14,013 nt of DNA from Sulfuricella sp. (GCA_030691435.1 JAUYEK010000257.1:1-14013); one strand, 5' to 3'. Numbered from the stretch's first letter, positions 1 through 7,446 are shown. The notes: generated from the letters alone by a model not told the origin. Numbers and translations are program-made.

Positions 1-344
1 TCGCCAAGGGCCAGAGCCACCATGCCGCCGCGCTTCCCGCCCACCAGGCACTGGCCATGGCCACCAGCCATGCCGCCAAAGCGCTGGGAATCGACCGCCT
101 GACCGGCTCGCTCGCCCTCGGCAAGGCGGCGGACATCACCGCGGTGGACTTGTCCGCCCCGGAAACCCAGCCATGCTATGATGTCACCTCGCACCTGGTG
201 TATGCCGCCGGACGGGAAAACGTCAGCCACGTCTGGGTAAACGGCAAGCTGGTGCTGGACGAACGGCGCCTCACCACCATCGACATCCATGAACTCAATG
301 CCAGAACCAGCTTCTGGCACGAAAAAATTAGCCGACCAACATGA
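1..344 (+). CDS. TRZ/ATZ-family amidohydrolase, C-terminal part (gene cut by window start)
   Basis: About 113 C-terminal residues of a cytosine-deaminase-like amidohydrolase are visible; the first full codon is at position 3 and the gene runs in from the left. The segment [19 protein letters not shown], then [16 protein letters not shown] and finally [19 protein letters not shown], is the standard end of this family: the last helix of the metal-dependent barrel followed by the small beta-sandwich. Relatives deaminate 5-methylthioadenosine or S-adenosylhomocysteine (MtaD type) or related purines and triazines. The metal-binding and catalytic residues lie upstream and cannot be checked. The stop codon overlaps the ubiG start by four bases (ATGA), so the two are probably cotranslated. 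A deaminase of S-adenosylhomocysteine next to an S-adenosylmethionine-dependent methyltransferase would make sense as by-product removal, but the exact substrate is inference. Confidence 0.85.
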   Translation, partial: AKGQSHHAAALPAHQALAMATSHAAKALGIDRLTGSLALGKAADITAVDLSAPETQPCYDVTSHLVYAAGRENVSHVWVNGKLVLDERRLTTIDIHELNARTSFWHEKISRPT

Positions 345-1045
345 GCGACACATTGAACGCAGACCAGCAGGAACTGGACAAATTCGCCCAGCTCGCCCAC
401 CGCTGGTGGGATCCCAACAGCGAATTCAAACCGCTGCACGACATCAATCCGTTGCGCCTTGACTACGTTGATCAGGCCGCCGGACTAGCCGGCAAGACCG
501 TGCTCGACGTCGGCTGCGGCGGCGGCATCCTGGCCGAAAGCATGGCAGCGCGCGGCGCCCAGGTCACCGGCATCGACCTTGGCGAAAAAGCGCTCAAGGT
601 CGCCAAGCTGCACCTGCTGGAAAGCGGTCAGAAAGTCGACTACCGCCTGATCGCAGTGGAAGAACTGGCCAGGGAGCAGCCCCACCAATACGACATCGTC
701 ACCTGCATGGAAATGCTCGAACATGTTCCCGACCCGGCCAGCGTGGTGCGGGCCTGCGCGGAACTGGTCAAACCGGGCGGCCATGTATTCTTCTCCACCC
801 TCAACCGCAACCCGAAATCCTATTTGTTCGCCGTAATCGGCGCCGAGTATGTGCTCAACCTGCTGCCCAGAGGCACCCACGAATACGCCAAGTTCATCAA
901 ACCTTCCGAACTGGGCGGCTACTGCCGCGCCGTCGGCCTCGGTGTCGCCGGCATCACCGGCATGAGCTACAGCCCCTTCTCCAAAACCTACACCCTCGGG
1001 TCGGACACCAGCATCAATTACCTGATCCATTGTCGGCAGGAATAA
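341..1045 (+). CDS. ubiG: UbiG, ubiquinone biosynthesis O-methyltransferase
   Basis: 234 residues, the usual length for UbiG (about 230-245). The enzyme carries out both O-methylations of the quinone ring in ubiquinone synthesis using S-adenosylmethionine, at the cytoplasmic face of the membrane. The N-terminal block [19 protein letters not shown] followed by INPLRLDYV (residues 15-43) is the UbiG hallmark. Motif I is [13 protein letters not shown] (residues 54-66), the acidic end of strand 2 is VTGIDL (75-80), and [11 protein letters not shown] is motif II. The C-terminal region around KFIKPSEL and [13 protein letters not shown] also fits. The ATG at 341 overlaps the upstream stop by four bases, and its own TAA shares one base with the ATG of the next gene, so translation of the three genes is likely coupled. 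Confidence 0.96.
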   Translation: MSDTLNADQQELDKFAQLAHRWWDPNSEFKPLHDINPLRLDYVDQAAGLAGKTVLDVGCGGGILAESMAARGAQVTGIDLGEKALKVAKLHLLESGQKVDYRLIAVEELAREQPHQYDIVTCMEMLEHVPDPASVVRACAELVKPGGHVFFSTLNRNPKSYLFAVIGAEYVLNLLPRGTHEYAKFIKPSELGGYCRAVGLGVAGITGMSYSPFSKTYTLGSDTSINYLIHCRQE

Positions 1046-1692
1046 TGAAAGCGGTACTGTTCGACCTCGACGGCACGCTGGCCGACACCGCGCCCGATCT
1101 CGGCCACGCCCTCAACCTGCAGCGCGAACGGCACGGACTGCCGCCATTGCCGCAGGAAACCATCCGCCCCTACGCCTCCCACGGCACCGTCGGCCTGTTC
1201 GAAATCGGCTTCAGCCTGAAACCGGAAGATGCGCGCTTCGAAACCATGCGCGAGGAATACCTGGCGCTCTACACCGCCAACCTGTGCCTGCACACGCGGC
1301 TGTTCCCGGGAATGGCCGAACTCCTGGACGAACTCGAACGCAAAGGCATCGCCTGGGGCGTGGTCACCAACAAACCGTCACGCTTCACCAACCCGCTGCT
1401 GGAGCAGCTCGGGCTGATCGGACGCGCCGCCAGCGTCATCAGCGGCGACACCTGCTCCCATCCCAAGCCGCACCCCGAACCGCTGCTGTGCGCCGCCCGC
1501 GACATCGGCGTGGTGCCGCAGTCCTGCCTGTACGTGGGCGACGCCGAGCGCGACATCGAGGCGGCGCGCGCCGCCGGCATGCCGGCGCTAGTGGCCGCTT
1601 ACGGCTATCTGGGGGCAAACGACAAACCGGAAACCTGGCGGGCGCAGAGCATCATCGACTCTCCCGCCGAAATCATGCGTTTTCTCAGGTAA
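1045..1692 (+). CDS. HAD-superfamily phosphatase, phosphoglycolate phosphatase (Gph) or MupP type
   Basis: 215 residues from the ATG at 1045, which shares a base with the ubiG stop and has a GGCAGG-like ribosome site. HAD motif I is FDLDGTLADT (residues 6-15, nucleophile D7, acid/base D9). Motif II is VVTNKPSRF (T108). Motif III lysine is in SHPKPHPEP (K141), and motif IV is YVGDAERD (D166, D170). Two close groups have this layout: phosphoglycolate phosphatase, which clears 2-phosphoglycolate, and MupP, the N-acetylmuramate 6-phosphate phosphatase of a cell-wall recycling shunt. In pseudomonads the gene next to ubiG in this amidohydrolase-ubiG-phosphatase order is mupP, and the GVVTNKPxRF and late GYL...W segments look MupP-like. 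Family and activity class are sure; the substrate is not. A TTG 15 bases upstream keeps the frame open but is a less likely start. Confidence 0.9.
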   Translation: MKAVLFDLDGTLADTAPDLGHALNLQRERHGLPPLPQETIRPYASHGTVGLFEIGFSLKPEDARFETMREEYLALYTANLCLHTRLFPGMAELLDELERKGIAWGVVTNKPSRFTNPLLEQLGLIGRAASVISGDTCSHPKPHPEPLLCAARDIGVVPQSCLYVGDAERDIEAARAAGMPALVAAYGYLGANDKPETWRAQSIIDSPAEIMRFLR

Positions 1693-1716
1693 CACAACCG
1701 CGCAACCCTTCTTGCA

Positions 1717-1731
1717 CGGCTGATTCAGCCG
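1717..1731. other. short hairpin between two convergent transcripts
   Basis: CGGCTG-ATT-CAGCCG is a 6-base-pair stem with a 3-base loop in the 43-base gap where the phosphatase gene (plus) and the HybE-like gene (minus) converge. There is no clear T-run on either side, so a role as a bidirectional terminator is possible but weak. Confidence 0.3.
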
Positions 1732-1735
1732 CTGT

Positions 1736-2293
1736 TCAGCGATTTCCCGCCAGCCGGGAGAAAAATTCCCGGCGCGACACTTCCTTCTGCCAGCCGCATT
1801 CCCGTTTCTGCTCTTCCATCACCCGGTCGCGGGTCTTGATGACTTCGTCCCAGGCGGCGAATACCGCATCGGCGGAATCGAACCGTTCCATCGACTGCAC
1901 CAGCGGCTGCAACAGGAAATGCCCGAGTTCGGGCAGGTAGTTGAGGTGCGCCTTCTGCTCGCCGCCCAGGATGGAGAAGTCGAGCAGCGGGCCGATCACG
2001 AGGAAGGGAGCGGCAGCACGCTCGGCGGCGCTCCAGCCGGCCGGGACGAGCAGGCCGGGATCGCGCTCGGGCAGGAACACCCGCGCCATCATCCACGGCG
2101 TCAGCAGGAGGAACACGCACCAGCCGTCGCTGCGGCGGAAGGCGCGGACTTCAACCGGCAGGTCGTGGTTGACCAGGAACTCGCCGCTGAAATAATCGCG
2201 GTAAATCTCGCCGAAGCAGTCGCCCACCGCGGCGATCACCGCCGGGTCGTCGCGCTTGGGCAGCACCCCCAGTTTCCAGGCGAAATCACTCAT
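1736..2293 (-). CDS. HybE-like maturation/chaperone protein of the molybdoenzyme operon
   Basis: 185 residues from ATG 2293, whose first eight bases overlap the end of the TorD-like gene. The open frame runs much further upstream, but that part is a shadow of the TorD gene. I see no catalytic motif, signal peptide or membrane segment. The core GWCVFLLLTPWMMARVFLPE, then GPLLDFSILGG and YLPELGHFLLQPLVQSMERF, resembles the [NiFe]-hydrogenase assembly chaperone HybE/HupJ family, which has a conserved TPW...LP block and a C-terminal L..PM..F block. No hydrogenase gene is in the window. With a TorD protein next door, the likely role is a second cytoplasmic helper for Tat-dependent export or cofactor loading of the Mo or Fe-S subunit (inference). 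The C-terminus SRREFFSRLAGNR oddly looks like a Tat consensus. The family assignment is moderate. Confidence 0.6.
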   Translation of the reverse strand: MSDFAWKLGVLPKRDDPAVIAAVGDCFGEIYRDYFSGEFLVNHDLPVEVRAFRRSDGWCVFLLLTPWMMARVFLPERDPGLLVPAGWSAAERAAAPFLVIGPLLDFSILGGEQKAHLNYLPELGHFLLQPLVQSMERFDSADAVFAAWDEVIKTRDRVMEEQKRECGWQKEVSRREFFSRLAGNR

Positions 2294-2801
2294 CGGACAG
2301 GCCCGCAAGCTGCTGGCCGAGCTGCCGGTAAAGCAGCAGCCCGCTTTCCTGTTGCAGCACCGAGCCGAGCCGGGGCGCCCAGGCTGCGAGATGCTCGCAC
2401 CACAATTCCTGCAGCAACTCAGTGCTGTGGCCGCAGGGCTGCTCCAGCAAAAAGGCGGTGCACTCCAGCAGGGTGCCGAGATAGTCGGGCGGCGCGCCCT
2501 CGGCTTGCAGCCCGGCACGCTGGTAGAGCTCGCCGAGCTGGTCGCAGGCGGCGCCGAACATGGCCCCGCCGAGGAACGCCGACTCGAACGGCGGACAGAT
2601 GGTTTTCGGATGGCCGGAGATGAACAGGCGGGCATGCTCCGCCTGCCATTCCTCCAGCGGCGTTTGCGCCAGCTCTGTGATGGGCTCGCCGAGCCAGGCA
2701 TATTCCCCGGCCAACTCGTTCAACACGCCCAGGGATTCAATGCCGGGACTGGCCAGCAGGCCGGAAAGCAGACGCAGGGTTTCAGGGGAGGCATTCAACA
2801 T
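2286..2801 (-). CDS. TorD/DmsD-family molybdoenzyme chaperone
   Basis: 171 residues, all-helical in appearance and slightly short for TorD (about 180-200). It carries the family signature: EHARLF (residues 55-60), PPFESAFLG (70-78), ELYQRAGL (91-98) and PPDYLGTLLE (104-113). Proteins of this family are cytoplasmic and bind the Tat signal peptide and apo-form of a Mo-bisPGD enzyme. They hold it until the cofactor is inserted, which prevents premature export. The client should be the Tat-tagged catalytic subunit encoded at 4511-7303. The gene lies 141 bases downstream of the membrane-subunit gene, with a palindromic repeat element in between, and overlaps the next gene by eight bases (ATGAGTGA), which suggests coupled translation. 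Confidence 0.88.
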   Translation of the reverse strand: MLNASPETLRLLSGLLASPGIESLGVLNELAGEYAWLGEPITELAQTPLEEWQAEHARLFISGHPKTICPPFESAFLGGAMFGAACDQLGELYQRAGLQAEGAPPDYLGTLLECTAFLLEQPCGHSTELLQELWCEHLAAWAPRLGSVLQQESGLLLYRQLGQQLAGLSDE

Positions 2802-2825
2802 GAATTGGCAGAATGACGTAGTCGT

Positions 2826-2930
2826 TGTGGGTCAGGCTTTCTCGCCCGTGCGAGCAGCTTTGCTGCCGCTCGCGGCGGGGACACTCCTTGCGGGTGCAGC
2901 CTGACATGTACGGCTAAAGCCGTACCCACA
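2826..2930. repeat. REP/REPIN-like palindromic element inside the Mo operon
   Basis: The whole 105-base stretch is made of nested inverted repeats. The ends read TGTGGGTcaGGCTTT on the plus strand and TGTGGGTacGGCTTT on the minus strand, so it is two near-identical arms in opposite orientation. Inside, GTCAGGCT (2831-2838) pairs with AGCCTGAC (2898-2905), and GCAGC-TTT-GCTGC (2854-2866) is flanked by GCGAGC/GCTCGC. The right arm itself forms GTACGGCT-AA-AGCCGTAC (2908-2925). It fills nearly all of the 141-base gap between the NrfD-like gene and the TorD-like gene. In RNA it would fold strongly and could lower expression of the downstream chaperones or protect the upstream message. That it is a dispersed genomic family is inferred from its architecture. 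Confidence 0.65.
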
Positions 2931-2942
2931 GCAAATTGGGCC

Positions 2943-3899
2943 TCACCAAGGATAAGCATAAACCCCCGCATACATGAAATAATGCCGCAGCATGTAGCCG
3001 CCCATCAGCACCAGCAGCGCCGCCGCCACGGTGGGGAGGCGGCTGCCCCAGCCCTTGATCACGCCTTTCAGTTCCAGGAAGAACGGCACCAGCAGGCCGA
3101 AGCCGATGAAGCCGACCAGCCAGCCCATGTCGTTCCACAGCAACTGCGCCGAGCGGTAGCCGGATTCCGAGCCGGACAGGGTGTAGTTGAAGAAGGAGAA
3201 CAGGATCACCAGTTCGGTGGCGATCAGGATCACGTCCATGCGCTCGTAGCGGTGGCGGATGTCCTGGTCGTTCTCGTCGGGAATAAAGATGTTCAGCAGC
3301 AGAAGCAGATAGGCGAACGCGGTCGAGAACGCCGACACCGTGAACAAGAGCGGCACGCCGGGGTTGTGCCAGAGCGCCACCGCCGGGAACGACTGGATCA
3401 GCAGACCGGTATACACCGTGGTGCCGATGCCGTTGACGGTGGCTAGCCAGCCGACGATGCGGCGCCGTTTCAGGCAGCAGCCGGACAGCCATGCCACAAA
3501 CCTCATCTGCAGTATCGTCCCCACCAGCGGCATGCGCAGGAACAGCGGCGTCTCGCGCATGTAGGGCAGCGCGTAGAGCATGCCCCACACCATCATCCAC
3601 AGGATGAACTGGGTACCCCAGGCGATCCAGGCATGAGGCTGGTAAAACAGCACCAGCGGGTTGAGCACGTAGATCACCGCGACGTGGTGCAGCAGGTGGG
3701 CGAACAGCACCGCCGAGCTGATGGCGAGCATCACCACGCCGGACAGCGCGCCCCACAGAACGAGCTTGCGGTGCGGCCGGCAGTACATGTCGGTGAGGAA
3801 GCTGACCGACAGGGTCGCCGCGCCCAGCCCGCCGAAGAACAAATACATGGCGATCCACCAGGTCCAGATGCTTTGCGTCGTATAGGTCATGGTATCCAT
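2943..3899 (-). CDS. NrfD/PsrC/SoeC-type integral membrane quinone subunit
   Basis: 318 residues with about eight hydrophobic segments, typical of the NrfD/PsrC family (about 310-330). It anchors the Mo and Fe-S subunits in the cytoplasmic membrane and exchanges electrons with the quinone pool. Recognisable blocks are the first helix with LFFGGLGAATLSVSF, the second helix VVMLAISSAVLFAHLLHH, WIAWGTQFILWMMVWG, and the last helix LLVLMGGYMLRHYFMYAG, a standard family ending. The ATG at 3899 has a GGAAAGG ribosome site seven bases away inside the end of the Fe-S gene. An internal ATG three codons later is the alternative. It lies three bases after the Fe-S stop, giving the A-B-C order usual for polysulfide, thiosulfate, sulfite and arsenic oxidoreductases. 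Confidence 0.92.
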   Translation of the reverse strand: MDTMTYTTQSIWTWWIAMYLFFGGLGAATLSVSFLTDMYCRPHRKLVLWGALSGVVMLAISSAVLFAHLLHHVAVIYVLNPLVLFYQPHAWIAWGTQFILWMMVWGMLYALPYMRETPLFLRMPLVGTILQMRFVAWLSGCCLKRRRIVGWLATVNGIGTTVYTGLLIQSFPAVALWHNPGVPLLFTVSAFSTAFAYLLLLLNIFIPDENDQDIRHRYERMDVILIATELVILFSFFNYTLSGSESGYRSAQLLWNDMGWLVGFIGFGLLVPFFLELKGVIKGWGSRLPTVAAALLVLMGGYMLRHYFMYAGVYAYPW

Positions 3900-3902
3900 G
3901 GC

Positions 3903-4514
3903 TTAACCTTTCCGCTTCATGTCGTCGATGTAGTACACGTTCGGCCTGGTTCCCAGGTGCGGCATCAAGGGCTGCGCCACCCCGCTCGCCACCATCTGCG
4001 TGACCGGGTCGGAAGGGTCGTCCAGGTCGCCGAACTGGCGCGCCGAGCCGACACAGGTTTCCACGCACGCCGGCTTCAGCCCCCTGTCGAGGCGATGGGC
4101 GCAGAACGAACACTTGTCCATGCTCGGGCTGGTGCGCTGGAGCTCGCCGTAGAACTCCTTGCCGGTCTTGATGTCGTCGTAAGTCACCTCGTAGCGCGCA
4201 TCGTAGGGGCAGGCCATGGCGCAGGCGCGGCAACCCATGCAGCGTTCCGGGTTGACCATGACGATGCCGTCGGGGCGCTTGTAAGTCGCGCCGGTCGGGC
4301 ACACGGTCAGGCACGGCGGGTTGTCGCAATGGTTGCACAGGCGCGGGAAGAAGCGCCGCCGCACCATTTCACTCGTGCCGATTTCCTTCTCGTGTACATA
4401 CGTTCGCCAACTGCCCTTCCACACCGGGGTCTGGTTTTCCATCGCACAGGCCGCCATGCAGGCATTGCAGCCGACGCAGGTATTCAAGTCGATCACCATC
4501 GCGTAGTGCGTCAT
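3903..4514 (-). CDS. Four-[4Fe-4S] ferredoxin-type electron transfer subunit (DmsB/PsrB/SoeB type)
   Basis: 203 residues with sixteen cysteines in four groups: C13/C16/C19/C23, C60/C63/C68/C72, C92/C95/C98/C102 and C135/C138/C150/C154. This is the four-cubane pattern of DmsB/PsrB subunits, including the CNHCDNPPC and CMGCRACAMACPYDAR blocks and the long CSFC...C...C group. It would relay electrons between the Mo subunit and the membrane subunit. No signal peptide is present; partner subunits of this kind are normally carried out through the Tat pore bound to the catalytic subunit. The ATG at 4514 overlaps the stop of the catalytic gene (ATGA), so the two are translationally coupled. The last 45 residues after cluster 4 have no motif I recognise. 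Confidence 0.95.
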   Translation of the reverse strand: MTHYAMVIDLNTCVGCNACMAACAMENQTPVWKGSWRTYVHEKEIGTSEMVRRRFFPRLCNHCDNPPCLTVCPTGATYKRPDGIVMVNPERCMGCRACAMACPYDARYEVTYDDIKTGKEFYGELQRTSPSMDKCSFCAHRLDRGLKPACVETCVGSARQFGDLDDPSDPVTQMVASGVAQPLMPHLGTRPNVYYIDDMKRKG

Positions 4515-7303
4515 GCCTGTACTCCTTTGCCTTCAATCTTCTTGATCCGAACCGTGAATTCCTGGGAGCGGAAGCCCGCCACCACCGGCTCGACGTTGTA
4601 AGGGATCAGCTTGCTGGTGGCGGTGCCCACGCCCACCGCGCGGGTGAGCACCGGGTTTTCCGCCCCGAACGAGGAATACAGGAACACCGCGTCGCGGTGG
4701 ATCAGGCGCGTGACGTGGGCGTGGCCGTCCGCCGACTGGCCGCTCATCGCGTTGACCAGGCGGATCGCGTCGCCGTCCTTGATGCCCAGATAGGCCGCCC
4801 GCGCCGGGTGTATCCAGACGTTGGTGTAGACGCCCTTCTTGAACTTGTTGATCGCCGCCAGCACCGGGTTGTTGCTGTTGGTCGAGGCGTAGGACACGGT
4901 CGGCGCCTTGCCGTAGGTGAAGTAGAACTCGTCGTCGTCCAGCGCCCCGGTCTTGGCGTCCTTGCGGCACTCCGCCGGGATGTGGGTGGCCAGCACGCTG
5001 AAGTTGGGCGCCTTGCCGCCGCCCTTCCTGAGCATGTCGAACAGGCCGGAATAGAACTCGATCCGTCCGCTGCCGGTCGGCATCGGCAGCTTCCACGGCA
5101 TGGCGGAATGTTCGAGGATTTTCTTGTGATCCTCTTCCATATACACGCCTTTTTCGCGCAGCACGGTGTCGAGCTGCTTGACGGTAATGCCCGCCTTCTT
5201 CGCCGAGGTTTCGAACGCCACCTCGCGGCAGGCGGCGGAGAATGGGCTTTTCACCTTCTGCGCCTGGTTCCTGGCGAGCTTCTCCCTGACCGGCGCGGCT
5301 GGCATACCGGTGAGCTTCTCGATCCAGTCGAGGAAATGGTCGGTCTTGCCGCTGATGATCTCGGTGATCTTCAAGAGGATGTCCGGCATCTCGCGGGTGT
5401 CGTAGAGCAGGTCGATCGCCGGGTAGCGCGTCACCATGGCCAGGTCGTGGTTCACGCCGTTGCCGTAGATGTTGGGCTCGCCGCGTTCCAGGTAGGTGGA
5501 GTTGGGCAGGATCACGTCGGCGTACATGGTGGTGTCGGACGGCAGCACGTCGATGGCGATCACCAGCTCGACGTTCTTGTGCGACAGGATTTCCTTCCAG
5601 CGGCTGTCCGGGTAGTAGTGGCGCACCGGGTTGGCGGCGTTGACCAGGATGGCGCGGGTCAGATAAGGCTCGCCGTCGAAGTTGAGGTTGCCCTCCACCG
5701 ACTCCTTCAGGCCGGTATCCGCCATCACCGGCAGCATCACCCACGGCCGCCCCGCCTCGCGCTCCTGCTTGGAGAAGGCCCACGCCCAGCCGGGCTTGCC
5801 GTGGCCGAAATTCTTGCCGTCGGAGAAGGTATCGATCACCATCTTGGCGAACGGCATGCCGGCCAGCGAAGTCATCGGCGGGCCGGCGGGATGTCCTTCC
5901 TGCTGCGCCTTGAAGGCGTGCGCCGCCTTGTGGTGGAACTCGCCGCTCATCAGCCAGCCGCCGGTGCGGTCGATGCCGCCGGTGAGCGCCTGGATCATTG
6001 CCTGCACCCGGCGCAGCATCATCATGTTGCCGTAGCGCGCGCCGTGCCAGCCGGGGTCGATGATCGCCGGGCGGGTGGTGCCGAATTCGCGCGCGATGCG
6101 GCGGATAGTGGCAGCCGACACGCCGGTGGAAGGCTCCGCCCACTCCGGGGTGTAGCTCTTCAGCTCATCGAGCTGCGCCTGCAACACCGTCACCACCTCG
6201 CGGCCGTCCAGCTTCAGACCGGGCGGGGCATAGAGCGCGGGGTAGAAGGCGGTGCCGCCCACGTCGGTGGTGTTGTCGTTGGTCACGGCAGGGAGGGTGC
6301 GGATGGTGGAGGTTCTTTCCTGCACCACGCGCGGCCTGCCCTTGGCATCCAGCGCCAGTTGCCACTGTCCGTCGGCATCGCGGTAAGAAAGGAACGGCAT
6401 GTTGGAGTGACGCATCAGGAAATCGGCATCGTAGAGCCTCTCGTCCAGCATGATCTTCAGCATCGCCAGACAGAAGTCCAGATCGGTGCCGGGGCGGATT
6501 GAAATCCACTCGTCCGCCTTGGCGGCCGTCTCCGACTGGCGCGAATCCAGCGCCACCACCTTGGCGCCGTTCTTGCGCCCCTGGGCGAAGCGCACCATGC
6601 GGCAAGTGGACACCGCGCCGATCGAGGCGTTGTTGGCGACGAACAAGATGTACTTGGCGTTGTCGTAATCCGGCAGCACCTCGTCGTGGATGTTGAAGTT
6701 GCCGGTCACAGAATCCGTCCCGAGGTGGCCGGTGGTGACGCAGTGCTGCATCGGCGAGGCGATAATGTTCGGCACCTTGTTGGCCAGCGCGAACGGCACC
6801 GCCCAGTTCATGTAGAACACGCAGGAAGTCCAGCCGCCCACCATGGTCCATTCCCAGGGCTGGATGTTGGCGGATTTCTGCTTCTTGGCGATATACTCCC
6901 AGGCCTCTTCCCAGCTCGCCGGGCGGAACTTCATCTCGCCGCGCTTGGAACCTTCCACCCGGATCAGCGGCGTTTTCAGCCGGTCGGTGTCGTAGGTCTG
7001 GCGCAGCCCGGCCTGGCCGCGCGCGCAAATCTTACCGCGGTTGAGCGTGGAGTTGGGATTGCCGTCGAGCTTGACGATGCGCTTGACGCCGTTTTTCGTC
7101 TGCGTGGTGACGCGCAGATTGCACAGCGACGAACAGAAATTGCAGATACTGTAAGTGTATTCCTCGCTATCCGCCGCCCCGCCTTCGGCAGCGGCGGATT
7201 TGCTCAACAAGCTGGCCGGTTTCAACAGCGTCAACCCGGCAGCGCCCAACCCTGTCGCCTTCAAAAAAGTGCGACGGGTCAGACTCGGAAAGTTCCAGGC
7301 CAT
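4511..7303 (-). CDS. Tat-exported molybdopterin (Mo-bisPGD) oxidoreductase catalytic subunit
   Basis: 930 residues from ATG 7303, which has GGAGGGG (7317-7311) seven bases upstream; a TTG two codons earlier is a weaker choice. The N-terminus is a Tat signal, TRRTFLK (residues 9-15) followed by a hydrophobic stretch, so the enzyme should act in the periplasm. CNFCSSLC plus a distal cysteine (C54, C57, C61, C93) bind the [4Fe-4S] cluster FS0. The Mo ligand is probably C188 in MQHCVTTGH, as in the cysteine-ligated PsrA/PhsA/ArrA branch rather than the Ser- or Asp-ligated ones. DPGWHGARYGN and the C-terminal WIHPARAAYLGIKDGD domain fit cofactor binding. It is longer than PsrA/PhsA (about 760) and near SoeA or TtrA size; SoeA lacks a Tat signal. 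Substrate unassigned: a sulfur compound or arsenic oxyanion is plausible. It heads the five-gene operon. Confidence 0.93.
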   Translation of the reverse strand: MAWNFPSLTRRTFLKATGLGAAGLTLLKPASLLSKSAAAEGGAADSEEYTYSICNFCSSLCNLRVTTQTKNGVKRIVKLDGNPNSTLNRGKICARGQAGLRQTYDTDRLKTPLIRVEGSKRGEMKFRPASWEEAWEYIAKKQKSANIQPWEWTMVGGWTSCVFYMNWAVPFALANKVPNIIASPMQHCVTTGHLGTDSVTGNFNIHDEVLPDYDNAKYILFVANNASIGAVSTCRMVRFAQGRKNGAKVVALDSRQSETAAKADEWISIRPGTDLDFCLAMLKIMLDERLYDADFLMRHSNMPFLSYRDADGQWQLALDAKGRPRVVQERTSTIRTLPAVTNDNTTDVGGTAFYPALYAPPGLKLDGREVVTVLQAQLDELKSYTPEWAEPSTGVSAATIRRIAREFGTTRPAIIDPGWHGARYGNMMMLRRVQAMIQALTGGIDRTGGWLMSGEFHHKAAHAFKAQQEGHPAGPPMTSLAGMPFAKMVIDTFSDGKNFGHGKPGWAWAFSKQEREAGRPWVMLPVMADTGLKESVEGNLNFDGEPYLTRAILVNAANPVRHYYPDSRWKEILSHKNVELVIAIDVLPSDTTMYADVILPNSTYLERGEPNIYGNGVNHDLAMVTRYPAIDLLYDTREMPDILLKITEIISGKTDHFLDWIEKLTGMPAAPVREKLARNQAQKVKSPFSAACREVAFETSAKKAGITVKQLDTVLREKGVYMEEDHKKILEHSAMPWKLPMPTGSGRIEFYSGLFDMLRKGGGKAPNFSVLATHIPAECRKDAKTGALDDDEFYFTYGKAPTVSYASTNSNNPVLAAINKFKKGVYTNVWIHPARAAYLGIKDGDAIRLVNAMSGQSADGHAHVTRLIHRDAVFLYSSFGAENPVLTRAVGVGTATSKLIPYNVEPVVAGFRSQEFTVRIKKIEGKGVQA

Positions 7304-7310
7304 GTGCAAT

Positions 7311-7317
7311 CCCCTCC
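7311..7317 (-). promoter_or_regulatory. ribosome binding site that fixes the start of the Mo catalytic subunit
   Basis: GGAGGGG on the minus strand lies seven bases before the ATG at 7303 and only one base before the in-frame TTG at 7309. The spacing supports the ATG. Confidence 0.75.
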
Positions 7318-7370
7318 AATATTATAATTTTCTAATTTAACCCGCAAAAACAAGAAACTATCTATGCGAG

Positions 7371-7384
7371 TTGACCAGGATCAA
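7371..7384. promoter_or_regulatory. FNR/Anr/Dnr-type binding site upstream of the Mo operon
   Basis: TTGAC-CAGG-ATCAA matches the FNR-family consensus TTGAT-N4-ATCAA in nine of ten defined bases. Its centre is about 75 bases upstream of the ATG at 7303. AT-rich -10-like sequences on the minus strand, TTAAAT (7340-7335) and TATAAT (7326-7321), lie between the box and the gene. Oxygen- or nitric-oxide-responsive activation of the respiratory operon is the natural reading. The transcription start is unknown, so the class of activation cannot be fixed. Confidence 0.6.
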
Positions 7385-7426
7385 TCCTAGGCAACCTGGA
7401 GAAGTGTCGTCATTGATAATTCGCAA

Positions 7427-7446
7427 TCCGGGATAAATTTCCCGGA
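7427..7446. other. short inverted repeat in the Mo operon-ssrA gap
   Basis: TCCGGGA-TAAATT-TCCCGGA is a 7-base-pair stem with a 6-base loop and no T-run after it. It sits in the 225-base divergent gap between the Mo operon start and ssrA. Operator or chance; nothing decides between them. Confidence 0.25.

Noticed and set aside
1736..2293. HybE-like gene as evidence of a [NiFe]-hydrogenase operon
   Set aside because: No hydrogenase subunit or Hyp gene is in the window; the neighbours are all parts of a molybdoenzyme.
1919..2816. plus-strand frames opposite the TorD-like and HybE-like genes
   Set aside because: Antisense shadows; the minus-strand products carry the TorD signature and HybE-like blocks.
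3633..4601. 322-codon plus-strand frame over the NrfD and Fe-S genes, and the 474-codon minus frame at 2914-4338
   Set aside because: Both are shadows of the real frames; products are Arg/His-rich and match nothing, while the chosen frames show 16 ordered cysteines and eight membrane segments.
4697..6502. 601-codon open frame on the plus strand opposite the Mo catalytic gene
   Set aside because: It is antisense to a gene with clear motifs, in a GC-rich region where the opposite frame stays open by codon bias; the product is low-complexity (H/V/R/G-rich) with no domain.
7304..7309. TTG start two codons upstream of the Mo catalytic subunit
   Set aside because: The ribosome site would be only one base away; ATG 7303 has correct spacing and gives a normal Tat signal.
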